From Clostridium sp. MB40-C1 (lineage in GTDB: Bacteria; Bacillota; Clostridia; Clostridiales; Clostridiaceae): DNA of 64,000 nt. The DNA lies in the NCBI RefSeq assembly GCF_030913655.1, contig NZ_CP133189.1, positions 1,674,001 through 1,738,000 of the forward strand. Reading direction: 5' to 3'. Under the pieces are notes generated by a model. It made no database searches. It was not told the DNA's origin and was given only the letters and a program-made list of their open reading frames with translations. Shown here piece by piece: positions 36,276-43,681 of the stretch; the stretch's first letter is position 1; each line of letters begins with the position of its first letter. Position numbers and translations under genes: made by a program.

Positions 36276-37595
36276 CTAAAGTCCTTTAAATTGTGGTAAA
36301 TATTCTTTATTTAATTCAAACAAGTCATGAAGTAATGCTTTTGCAACATCTACTGATGGAACAAGAGGGTGATTTTCAAGAGCTAATAATGCCTTTTTCT
36401 TGTCTCCCTTAACTCCAGCCTCTGTAGCTAAAATTTCATAACTCTTAACTGCCTGCATAAGTCCTAATATTTCTGTAGGTAATTCTCCTCTAAGACTAAT
36501 TGGAGTTGCTCCTCTACTTCCTATAATGCAATTTACTTCTATAACTGAATCATCTGGAATACCTTTTATAGTTCCATTATTTAACGTATTAACAGTATGA
36601 ATATCGTTTTTGTCATTATATATTGCACTAATAAGTGATACTGCCGCATCTGAATAATAGGCTCCACCTCTCTTTTCTAGTTCCTTAGGCTTTACGTTAA
36701 GATCTTTTGATTTGTATAACTCAAATAATCTCTTTTCTATCCCTTGTACTTGTTCTGCTCTTGTACCTTTGTTTGGAGCATTAGCAGCTTCTTTCTCTTC
36801 CTCTACCATCCTATCAGTCATGTAATAATATCTATGATATGGACATGGAAGCATTCCTAATGCTCTTATAAATTCAGGATCCCATTTCATATTATATATA
36901 TTTTTCATATTTAAAACATCGCCATCAAGAAGTTTTTCAAGTACTATGTTTGTCACATCTTTATCCTTAACCCAAACTTTTTTCCCCCATACAAGATGGT
37001 TTAATCCTGCAAATTCTATAAATACATCTTTATATGGAACATCAAGCATATCCGCTACGTCCATTTGCATATGAATTGGTACATTACAAAGTCCTATACA
37101 TTTAACATCAGTATATTTTAATATAGCTTCTGTCACAAGTCCTGAAGGATTTGTAAAATTAATAAGCCATGCATTAGGGCAAAGTTCTTTTATATCTTTG
37201 CATATATCAAGTAGTACTGGTATTGTTCTCATAGCTTTAGCAAATCCACCAGGTCCTGTAGTTTCCTGTCCTAACACATCATATTTCAATGGAAATCTTT
37301 CATCTCTTGCCCTAGCATTAAGTCCTCCTACTCTAAATTGAGTAACAACAAAGTCTGCATTTTTTAAGGCTTCTTTCCTATCTAATGTTAATACTAACTT
37401 AATATTTGCTCCTACCTTTTCAATCATCCTTTTTGCAAGATTTCCTACTATATTAAGTTTCTCCTGACCTTCTTTAATATCTACCATATATATTTCATCT
37501 ACTGGTAACTCCTCTGCTCTTTTCAAAAATCCCTCAACTATTTCTGGTGTATAACTACTTCCACCGCCAATAACTGCAATTTTTAGTCCTTTCAT
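36276..37595 (-). CDS. Family GH4 6-phospho-beta-glucosidase
   Basis: 439-residue NAD- and Mn-dependent glycosidase of family GH4. N-terminal NAD motif VIGGGSSYTPEIVEGFLKR, then VTQFRVGGLNARARDERFPLKYDVLGQETTGPGGF (catalytic region), NFTNPSG, the metal cysteine in GLCNVPIHMQ, and FAGLNHLVW. It hydrolyses 6-phospho-disaccharides made by the PTS, such as cellobiose- or chitobiose-6-phosphate; sequence alone does not tell which. It lies 107 bases after IIC and 22 before IIA. The presence of mupG downstream means the operon can cut at least two types of phospho-disaccharide. Confidence 0.92.
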   Translation of the reverse strand: MKGLKIAVIGGGSSYTPEIVEGFLKRAEELPVDEIYMVDIKEGQEKLNIVGNLAKRMIEKVGANIKLVLTLDRKEALKNADFVVTQFRVGGLNARARDERFPLKYDVLGQETTGPGGFAKAMRTIPVLLDICKDIKELCPNAWLINFTNPSGLVTEAILKYTDVKCIGLCNVPIHMQMDVADMLDVPYKDVFIEFAGLNHLVWGKKVWVKDKDVTNIVLEKLLDGDVLNMKNIYNMKWDPEFIRALGMLPCPYHRYYYMTDRMVEEEKEAANAPNKGTRAEQVQGIEKRLFELYKSKDLNVKPKELEKRGGAYYSDAAVSLISAIYNDKNDIHTVNTLNNGTIKGIPDDSVIEVNCIIGSRGATPISLRGELPTEILGLMQAVKSYEILATEAGVKGDKKKALLALENHPLVPSVDVAKALLHDLFELNKEYLPQFKGL

Positions 37596-37702
37596 TAGGT
37601 AACGCCTCCATGGGTAAATTTATTTTAAAATAATTGGGAATTACACTGAAAAATAATTCCCAATTTAAGTCTAATTGTTTTAATATAACTAGTTTAAATT
37701 AG

Positions 37703-38995
37703 TTATAACTCTAACTGATTTGAATTACTAGCTGACTGAACATTTGCTTCCTGTTCTTTTATCAGATTCTTTTCATATGCCTTAAAGAATGGATAATAAA
37801 TTAAAGCTGATATTAAAATGTTTATGCATACAAGAACTATTGCTCTCCAATCTCCACCTGTTGCAAGATATGCCCCTATAGGTGCTGGCAAAGTCCAAGG
37901 TGCCAATATAAATGGTCTTGACACAAGGTTTGCAGACATAGCACCCCAAGAAATTAGACATTCTACTAATGGTGCTAAAACAAATGGTATCATAAATAGA
38001 GGATTTAACATGATTGGAGCCCCAAATATAACTGGCTCATTTATATTACATATTCCTGGAATTAATGAAGCTTTTCCTATATCCTTCAAATATTTTGACC
38101 TGGAAAATACCATCATTACAACAAGTCCTATAGTTGCGCCAGAGCCTCCAATCCAAACAAACCATTGGAAAAATGGTTCAGGAGCTATATTTGGAAGAAG
38201 TGTTGCTCCTGATGCATGTGCTTTTGTATTAGCATCTAAAAGAGTAAGCCAAATTGGCCTTGCAACAGTACCAACGATTGAGTCTCCATGTATTCCACAT
38301 GCCCAAAGTAATGCAACAAGTAAAGTAGGAACAACTGCTCCAGGCAGTGTATTCCCTGCATACACAAGAGGCTGGAATATTTTCATTATAAATTGTTGAA
38401 TATCAAAGTTTATTATATGTCTTACAATAAATACAGTAATTATAATAACTGCTGCTGGAATTAATGCTGCAAAAGAATTTGCAACAGATTCAGGAACTCC
38501 TTCGGGCATTTTTATTGTTAATTTCTTTTCTTTTGTAAATCTAAGTACTTCTACTGCAAATATGGACATTATAATCGCAACAAACATTCCGGATCCACCA
38601 AGATTTTCTAGTGGGAGAACCCATCCTAAATCCGGTTTATCCACAGCCACTGGTAAGTTTGTTAAAAGAAAAGCTACAACTGCTAAACTTCCGCCAGATA
38701 ATTCATTTAGCTTATAAGATTTAGCAAGACTATATCCTATTCCAAAGGCAGCATATAGTGCCATAATACCCATTGTCAACCTATACGGGAACAATATCTT
38801 TAATATGTATGGTTTTACAGCTGCTGCCCAAGATGGAACAGGTGGAAAAGCTATGATTAAGAAAAAGCTGCCTACTATTATCATAGGAATAGTTGAAATA
38901 ATACCATCACGAATTGCTCTCAAATGTCTTTGTTCGGATAATTTAGTCATTGGCGGCAAGAGATACTTCTCGAGCCAGTCAAAAAACGATTTCAT
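37703..38995 (-). CDS. PTS lactose/cellobiose-type IIC permease
   Basis: 430-residue membrane permease of the Lac/Cel PTS family with about ten membrane segments. N-terminus FFDWLEKYLLPPMTKLSEQRHLRAIRDGI, then IIVGSFFLIIAF, and the substrate motif region GICNINEPVIFGAPIMLNP, characteristic of EIIC-Cel. Start taken at 38995 behind AAGGGGGTAAAAAA; an upstream frame extension contains transposase debris and is not used. It is separated from IIB by an inserted remnant of an IS110 transposase, although the transcript is presumably continuous. Confidence 0.93.
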   Translation of the reverse strand: MKSFFDWLEKYLLPPMTKLSEQRHLRAIRDGIISTIPMIIVGSFFLIIAFPPVPSWAAAVKPYILKILFPYRLTMGIMALYAAFGIGYSLAKSYKLNELSGGSLAVVAFLLTNLPVAVDKPDLGWVLPLENLGGSGMFVAIIMSIFAVEVLRFTKEKKLTIKMPEGVPESVANSFAALIPAAVIIITVFIVRHIINFDIQQFIMKIFQPLVYAGNTLPGAVVPTLLVALLWACGIHGDSIVGTVARPIWLTLLDANTKAHASGATLLPNIAPEPFFQWFVWIGGSGATIGLVVMMVFSRSKYLKDIGKASLIPGICNINEPVIFGAPIMLNPLFMIPFVLAPLVECLISWGAMSANLVSRPFILAPWTLPAPIGAYLATGGDWRAIVLVCINILISALIYYPFFKAYEKNLIKEQEANVQSASNSNQLEL

Positions 38996-39084
38996 TTTTT
39001 TACCCCCTTGTATAATATGACTTGTAAATATAGGTACTAACTTATTAAAAGCTCCTTCAGCCATTACTGATAATCTTAAAAATC

Positions 39085-39289
39085 TAATTATAGAGCTTAT
39101 AGACTTGATCCTGCACTTAATGATTCTATCGGCTTAGCTTTATCAATGACTATTAACAATATTTATTTTTAGGAAAATAACTTACTAAGCTCGATGAAGA
39201 AATTGAACATCACCTAAAAGCTTTTAATCATACCCTGTCCACTATTCATGGCATCGAGCCTGTTATTCCCACTGGTCTTGTATTACTTG
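39085..39289 (+). pseudogene. Degenerate IS110-family transposase fragment
   Basis: The gap between PTS IIC and IIB translates on the plus strand, in more than one frame, to pieces resembling the IS110 transposase: DPALNDSIGLALSMTIN, then after a frame break KLDEEIEHHLKAFN and LSTIHGIEPVIPTGLVLLV. These match the family pattern of a short coiled region followed by the SIPGIG helix-hairpin-helix. Both ends of the element are missing. It ends exactly at the IIB stop codon, so an old insertion and deletion shaped the spacer. Confidence 0.6.
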
Positions 39290-39595
39290 TTATCTTTGAA
39301 ACTTTTTAATTTGCTCTAAAACTTTTGGTGCACCTACTGGAGTGTATCCCATAGGAACTATTAATTCAATTGGTACATTTAATTTTTTTGCTTGAGTTCT
39401 AAATACTTCAAGTCTATGTCTTATCTGTGGTGCTATTAATACCAAATCATAGTCTTTTTTAACTTCGTCTTCAAATTCAGAAGTTCCTACAGCTTTGATC
39501 TCTAATGGGAAATCTTTCTTATCTGCTTCATTCTTTATTGCCTTAACCACAATAGCACTGGACATTCCTCCCGAACATACCATTAATACTTTCAT
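39290..39595 (-). CDS. PTS lactose/cellobiose-type IIB component
   Basis: 101-residue EIIB of the Lac/Cel family. Phosphocysteine Cys7 is in MVCSGGMSSAIVVKA, followed by VGTSEFEDEV and LIAPQIRHRL. It receives phosphate from IIA and gives it to the sugar during transport by IIC. First gene of the operon; start after AGGAGGTGACAAA. The sigma-54 promoter lies about 40 bases upstream. Confidence 0.94.
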   Translation of the reverse strand: MKVLMVCSGGMSSAIVVKAIKNEADKKDFPLEIKAVGTSEFEDEVKKDYDLVLIAPQIRHRLEVFRTQAKKLNVPIELIVPMGYTPVGAPKVLEQIKKFQR

Positions 39596-39631
39596 TTTGT
39601 CACCTCCTAAGATTTATCACATTATTATATA

Positions 39632-39648
39632 TAGCAAGACCCATGCCA
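39632..39648 (-). promoter_or_regulatory. Sigma-54 promoter of the PTS/muropeptide operon
   Basis: TGGCATGGGTCTTGCTA on the minus strand matches TGGCAC-N5-TTGCW with GG and GC spaced by 10 bases. It is the only good promoter ahead of IIB and fits the LevR-like activator encoded in the operon. Confidence 0.85.
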
Positions 39649-39681
39649 TTCCTTTTAAACGAGCATTTGTAAATGTTGTCA

Positions 39682-39721
39682 TTTTTAGTGTATCAATCAA
39701 TAATATTTGATACACTAAAAA
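39682..39721. promoter_or_regulatory. Palindrome, likely upstream activator site
   Basis: Perfect 15-bp inverted repeat TTTTTAGTGTATCAA / TTGATACACTAAAAA with a 10-base centre, followed by related half sites GATACATTGAT and ATACATTGATA. It lies about 35-75 bases upstream of the -24 element, the usual place for an enhancer of a sigma-54 activator. It could also form a hairpin. Confidence 0.65.
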
Positions 39722-39775
39722 TGATACATTGATTATTAATACATTGATATTCTTTCTGATATACTTACTCAGAGG

Positions 39776-39952
39776 ATGAAAGTTAGAAAAGTAAGATGCT
39801 CAATTAGAGGTGCAAATAATTTATCTAAAATATTAGCAGAAAAAGCTAATGTAAGAATATATTCATTAGTATCTGAATTATATGATGAAGTTGTTAGTGT
39901 TGAAAAACTAGAAAAGATAACAAAAATAGAGAGGTATAAATACCTCTCCTAA
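39776..39952 (+). pseudogene. C-terminal fragment of an ISLre2/UPF0236-type transposase
   Basis: A 58-codon frame with the block RCSIRGANNLSKILAEK, which resembles the C-terminal end of ISLre2-family (UPF0236) transposases. There is no upstream coding region or full element, so it is read as a relic. Its last codons form a hairpin GAGAGGTAT / ATACCTCTC. The family assignment rests on recalled pattern only. Confidence 0.45.
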
Positions 39953-39984
39953 TTAACATTCATATTATTTAAAAATTAATAAGT

Positions 39985-40135
39985 CCAAAATACCGTTGCT
40001 CTGATTTTGACACCTATCTCTCAGATAGGTGGGTGTTCTCACAGATGTTTCATTAACCTTGCCAATTTACTTGGTCTTATAGATTTATTCACACCTAAAT
40101 ATTGAACTCCCTTATGCATACTGTAGGTTCAAAAT
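39985..40135 (-). mobile_element. Possible right-end relic of an IS200/IS605-type element
   Basis: On the minus strand, a short frame HKGVQYLGVNKSIRPSKLAR then MKHL-stop is followed by CACCTATCTGAGAGATAGGTG, a perfect 9-bp hairpin, as found near the right ends of IS605-type elements with tnpB. No tnpA or tnpB core is present. Weak, pattern-based call. Confidence 0.3.
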
Positions 40136-40168
40136 AAGAGCTCCACAAATATTCCAGACATTATATCT

Positions 40169-40211
40169 ATTCTCATATGGAAGGATTGTAATAATTCTTC
40201 CATATGAGAAT
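40169..40211. terminator. Strong hairpin between IS relics and glucosaminidase
   Basis: Perfect 15-bp stem ATTCTCATATGGAAG / CTTCCATATGAGAAT with a 13-base loop. It lies 135 bases downstream of the glucosaminidase gene on the minus strand. T runs are weak, so the terminator role is likely but not sure. Confidence 0.5.
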
Positions 40212-40346
40212 ATTATATCAAATTATATATAAAATGCAATATCTATTTATAATTAAATACGCTTTAATTTTAGTAATTATTAGTAAATTACATGTATGTT
40301 ATTAGCAAATATAACAGTTTTATATACATAATCTTAAATAAGCTTT

Positions 40347-41255
40347 TTAGTAATACCCTATTTCTGCTTTATTATCAATTATTTGAAGATCATTTTCTTT
40401 TATTATATGAATAAGTAACCTTGCATAAATTTTTTCCCCATCTTCATTTTCTATAGTACTATATCCTGATTTTTCTATAGCCTGAGCTTGTTCAATATAA
40501 TGATTACTTAAAAAAACTCCATATTTTTTATACCTTTGATTTTCACTTAAAAATTTTCCATAATCCTGAAGCGATTTATCTATATCTTTATAAGCTCTAA
40601 ATTTATCATTTATAACCTTATCATAAAATTCTTTAGTCTCCATAGTTACAGCTTTACCTGTCCAACTTTTATCTGCTTTTATTCCAAATAAATTATTTGC
40701 TTTACTTGCTAGTTTAGACTTTCCCCAATTGCTTTCCAATGCTGCTTGAGCTATCGTTACAGAAGGCAATATTTTATATTTTTTATATAGATTAATAGCT
40801 TCCGGCGTTAATTTATTAATAAATTTCCTATTTGCAGATCCCTCTTTTAAATTTTTACTAACTAATCCAATATATTTTAATTCTTCTAAATAAGAATATA
40901 CCTTTTTCTTGTCTTTTTCATTAAAAAAAAGCTTATCTAAAACCTCGTCTATATCTTTTAATCTATACTTACCTTTATCGTTGATAATAAACTTGTTGGC
41001 TAACTCTTTTAAATCTTTACTATTTACTTTTGTAAAATCATTTTTATATCTGACTGCATCAATAGCAGCTAGATATTTCCAATTAACTTGAAGTTTCCCC
41101 TTACTTACTTCATCAGAAGTATCTATATACAATCTCACATTTATTTTATTTTTGTCTATCTTATTATTAAATATAAAATGACTTGCACCATATAATAAAA
41201 CTAATATAATTATTAGATATTTAATCCATTTTCTTTTCTTATTATTTTTCGCCAT
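40347..41255 (-). CDS. Membrane-anchored endo-beta-N-acetylglucosaminidase (GH73)
   Basis: 302 residues: basic N-terminus, one membrane helix (WIKYLIIILVLLYGASHFIF), a linker of about 120 residues, then a GH73 glucosaminidase domain. The catalytic glutamate is in PSVTIAQAALESNWGKSKLA, followed by NNLFGIKADKSW and a tyrosine-rich YKDIDKSLQDYGKFL. It cuts peptidoglycan to leave GlcNAc at the reducing end, giving MurNAc-GlcNAc units. That product is the substrate type expected for MupG in the neighbouring operon. Start after AGGGAGAAATAGAG. It seems to be a separate transcript. Confidence 0.9.
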   Translation of the reverse strand: MAKNNKKRKWIKYLIIILVLLYGASHFIFNNKIDKNKINVRLYIDTSDEVSKGKLQVNWKYLAAIDAVRYKNDFTKVNSKDLKELANKFIINDKGKYRLKDIDEVLDKLFFNEKDKKKVYSYLEELKYIGLVSKNLKEGSANRKFINKLTPEAINLYKKYKILPSVTIAQAALESNWGKSKLASKANNLFGIKADKSWTGKAVTMETKEFYDKVINDKFRAYKDIDKSLQDYGKFLSENQRYKKYGVFLSNHYIEQAQAIEKSGYSTIENEDGEKIYARLLIHIIKENDLQIIDNKAEIGYY

Positions 41256-41289
41256 CTCTATTTCTCCCTATAATATTGCATTTTTGTAA

Positions 41290-41574
41290 AATGAGGAAAT
41301 TGCATAATTGAGCAAATTGCATAATTACAAATTGAAAATATGGAATGCAAGTTTTGTCCGATGTTTACAACCCTAGATAACGGTTTCTAACCTTCAGTTG
41401 GAGCAAAAACTCCACCTGAAGTCAAGAATCCTGTTTATTGTGAGCAGCGCCTTAAAATTTCTCTTTCACTACATTTTAAGCTTATTCTGAATCTTGATAA
41501 GAGAAATTTTCAAAGCAGTAAACAATGAAACTTGCATGGAGTTATATATTTTTCAATTATGCAATTTTCTCAAA
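41290..41574. repeat. Repeat family A copy 3 (285 bp), with nested family B
   Basis: The longest A copy. Left end ATGAGGAAATTGCATAATT is followed at once by a second partial end (TTGAGCAAATTGCATAATTA). The right end is AATTATGCAATTTTCTCAA. Compared with the copies at 2600 and 47560 it has about 85 extra bases, which are a family B hairpin (next entry). The remainder of the gap to the aminopeptidase start is AT-rich with no gene seen. Confidence 0.85.
41356..41439. repeat. Family B copy 4, nested in family A
   Basis: GTCCGATGTTTACAACCCTA, then GATAACGGTTTCTAA, a hairpin CTTCAGTTGGAG / CTCCACCTGAAG, and GAATCCTGTTTA at the end. The same order of blocks appears in copy 3 at 22779. It sits exactly between the left and right halves of the A element. 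Confidence 0.75.
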
Positions 41575-41791
41575 TAACTATACTCATTATACTTATATTT
41601 TAGTTCTAATAATATCGTACATAATTTTAATTATATATGTATAAAAGAAACAATACAATTCAATAATATTACATTTTACAACATTAATCTTACATTTCTG
41701 TAAGCTATGTCTTTCCCAGATATAACTATGTTTGACTAATGCATAATTTAGGGTAAACTAATATTGTGTAAAAAACCAAAGGAGTGATTAA

Positions 41792-43027
41792 ATGAAAGAT
41801 TTTCACGCTATGCTTAGAAAATATGCAGAACTTGCAGTAAAAACAGGAATAAATATTCAAAAAAATCAAACCCTTGTTATTAATTCACCAATAGAATGTG
41901 CAGAGTTTACAAGACTTGTAGTAGAATGCGCTTATAAAGCAGGAGCAAAAAATGTTCATGTTGAATGGAGTGATGAAGAAATTGCTCTTATAAAATTTAT
42001 GAATGCTCCAGAAGAATCTTTTAATGAATTTCCAAAATGGAGAGCTGATGGGCTTGAAGAGTTAGCTAAAGATGGTGCTGCTTTCTTGTCCATATCTGCT
42101 TCAAATCCTGAACTTTTAAAAAATGTAGATTCAAAAAAAATTGCTGCATCTAATAAAGCTAGATCGCTAGCTTTAAAAAATTATAGAGAATACATAATGA
42201 ATAGTACTGTTGCTTGGTCTGTAGTATCAATTCCAACAAAGGAATGGGCTAAAAAAGTGTTTCCAACCCTTTCAGAGAAAGAATCAATTGAAAAATTATG
42301 GCAAACTATATTTACAATAGTTCGAGTTGACAAAGAAGACCCTATATCAGCATGGAATGAGCATTTAGAAAACATGTCTCAGAAAGTTAATTACTTAAAT
42401 AAAAAGAAATTTAAAAAACTACATTTTCTTTCTAAAGAAACTGATTTAATTATAGAACTTCCTGAAAAGCATTTATGGGCTGGAGGTGGGGAATACAATA
42501 CAACCGGCACATATTTCGTAGCTAATATGCCAACAGAAGAAGTATTTACCTTACCTTTAAAAACTGGAGTAAATGGTACAGTAAAAAGCACAAAGCCACT
42601 AAATTATAGTGGTAATTTAATCAATAACTTTACTCTTACTTTTAAAGATGGCAAAGTTATTGACTTTTCAGCAGAAAAAGGCTACGAAACATTAAAAAAA
42701 TTAATAGAAACAGATGAAGGTTCTCATTATCTTGGAGAAGTTGCTTTAGTTCCTCATAATTCCCCTATTTCAAACTCCAATATTATCTTTTATAATACAT
42801 TATTTGATGAAAATGCTTCATGCCATTTAGCTTTAGGAAGTGCTTATCCTACTTGCATAGATGGAGGTAGTGAAATGAGTGAAGAAGAACTTGAAAAAGC
42901 TGGTGCTAATACTTCTTTAACCCATGTAGATTTCATGGTAGGTTCATCAGAACTTAATATCTTTGGAGAAACAAAAGAAGGAGAACAAATACAAATATTC
43001 CAAAACGGTAATTGGAGAATAGAATAA
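41792..43027 (+). CDS. M29 family aminopeptidase (AmpS/PepS type)
   Basis: 411-residue metallo-aminopeptidase of family M29 (thermophilic aminopeptidase T). Characteristic blocks are the N-terminal LRKYAELAVKTGINIQKNQTLVI, the metal glutamates in IELPEKHLWAGGGEYNTTGTYFVANMPTEEVF, the GSHYLGEVALVP block, and LALGSAYPTCIDGG with the C-terminal THVDFMVGSSELNI. It removes N-terminal residues from peptides in the cytosol using two metal ions. Start after CCAAAGGAGTGATTAA. It stands alone with its own terminator. Confidence 0.93.
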   Translation: MKDFHAMLRKYAELAVKTGINIQKNQTLVINSPIECAEFTRLVVECAYKAGAKNVHVEWSDEEIALIKFMNAPEESFNEFPKWRADGLEELAKDGAAFLSISASNPELLKNVDSKKIAASNKARSLALKNYREYIMNSTVAWSVVSIPTKEWAKKVFPTLSEKESIEKLWQTIFTIVRVDKEDPISAWNEHLENMSQKVNYLNKKKFKKLHFLSKETDLIIELPEKHLWAGGGEYNTTGTYFVANMPTEEVFTLPLKTGVNGTVKSTKPLNYSGNLINNFTLTFKDGKVIDFSAEKGYETLKKLIETDEGSHYLGEVALVPHNSPISNSNIIFYNTLFDENASCHLALGSAYPTCIDGGSEMSEEELEKAGANTSLTHVDFMVGSSELNIFGETKEGEQIQIFQNGNWRIE

Positions 43028-43049
43028 TGTTGCGTCGCAACATTTTTCT
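43026..43049 (+). terminator. Terminator after the aminopeptidase gene
   Basis: AATGTTGC GTC GCAACATT followed by TTTCT, directly overlapping the stop codon. It is the same hairpin as the one after thiolase at 13641. Confidence 0.85.
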
Positions 43050-43074
43050 AAGAATCAGGTACTAGGTGATAGGT

Positions 43075-43364
43075 ACTAGTAGAGGTTGATTTTCTTCCTA
43101 ATGTCAGAAAATCTTTGAATTAAGTAAAAGAATAAGCTCATAATGAAAATTTAATTTTTCATTATGAGATTTGTTTTTGACTTAAACAAAAGAGCTGGTA
43201 AGCTCTTAAAAGCGATAGCTTATGGGAGTCATCTCTTAACTTAAGATTAAAGGATAGTTGCTATAAAATACTGAATAAACATACATACTACCGATAAAAG
43301 TCTGAAAAAACGGTTTAGTTTAAAGATTTTCTGACGTTAGGAGGAAAATCATCCTTTAGTAGTC
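43075..43364. other. Large structured element of unknown type (about 290 bp)
   Basis: Ends pair over about 45 positions: left CTAGTAGAGGTTGATTTTC and TCCTAATGTCAGAAAATCTT, right AAGATTTTCTGACGTTAGGA and GGAAAATCATCCTTTAGTAG. Inside is a second perfect hairpin, CTCATAATGAAAA / TTTTCATTATGAG, and several short stems around GAGCTGGTAAGCTC. No ORF. It may be a structured non-coding RNA or a MITE; I do not recognise the family. It is preceded by a direct repeat, GGTACTAG-N6-GGTACTAG. Confidence 0.55.
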
Positions 43365-43436
43365 CTCTTCTCCCAAATATGCATATTAAACTGTATTAAT
43401 TATAAAAAATCAAGGCATAGGAATAAGATTTTCTTA

Positions 43437-43638
43437 TATATGTAGTTAGCCGATTAAACTTTGAAGTAGCAATTAGAAGTACTTAAGGTGTAGAATTCTA
43501 AAAATCCATAATTGCAGGAATGGACTCCTGCAGCCGAACTGCGTCATGGACGACGCATAGTGAGGGTAGGATTTTTAGAAGGCTACACCTTTAGTACTTC
43601 TTTGTGTGCTGAAAGTTTAATGGATAACTACATATATT
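43437..43638 (+). ncRNA. TwoAYGGAY-type structured RNA
   Basis: A long imperfect outer stem of about 70 bp (TATATGTAGTTAGCC...CTAAAAATCC against GGATTTTTAG...GGATAACTACATATA) closes over two small hairpins with the same six-base loop: GCAGGA-ATGGAC-TCCTGC at 43514-43531 and GCGTC-ATGGAC-GACGC at 43541-43556. Two hairpins with AYGGAY loops define the TwoAYGGAY RNA motif described from Clostridia and gut metagenomes. The loop sense fixes the RNA to the plus strand. ANGGA in loops is also what CsrA-type proteins bind, so protein titration is one possible role. It lies between two convergent genes and is not a leader of either. Confidence 0.75.
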
Positions 43639-43681
43639 TAGAAAAATCTATTTCTATGCCGTTATTCATTACGTCGCAATA

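Noticed and set aside
36276-37595. GH4 enzyme as the muramidase of the operon
   Set aside because: MupG (GH170) is present for that reaction and the GH4 sequence is like cellobiose/chitobiose phospho-glycosidases; no direct evidence for muropeptide cleavage by GH4.
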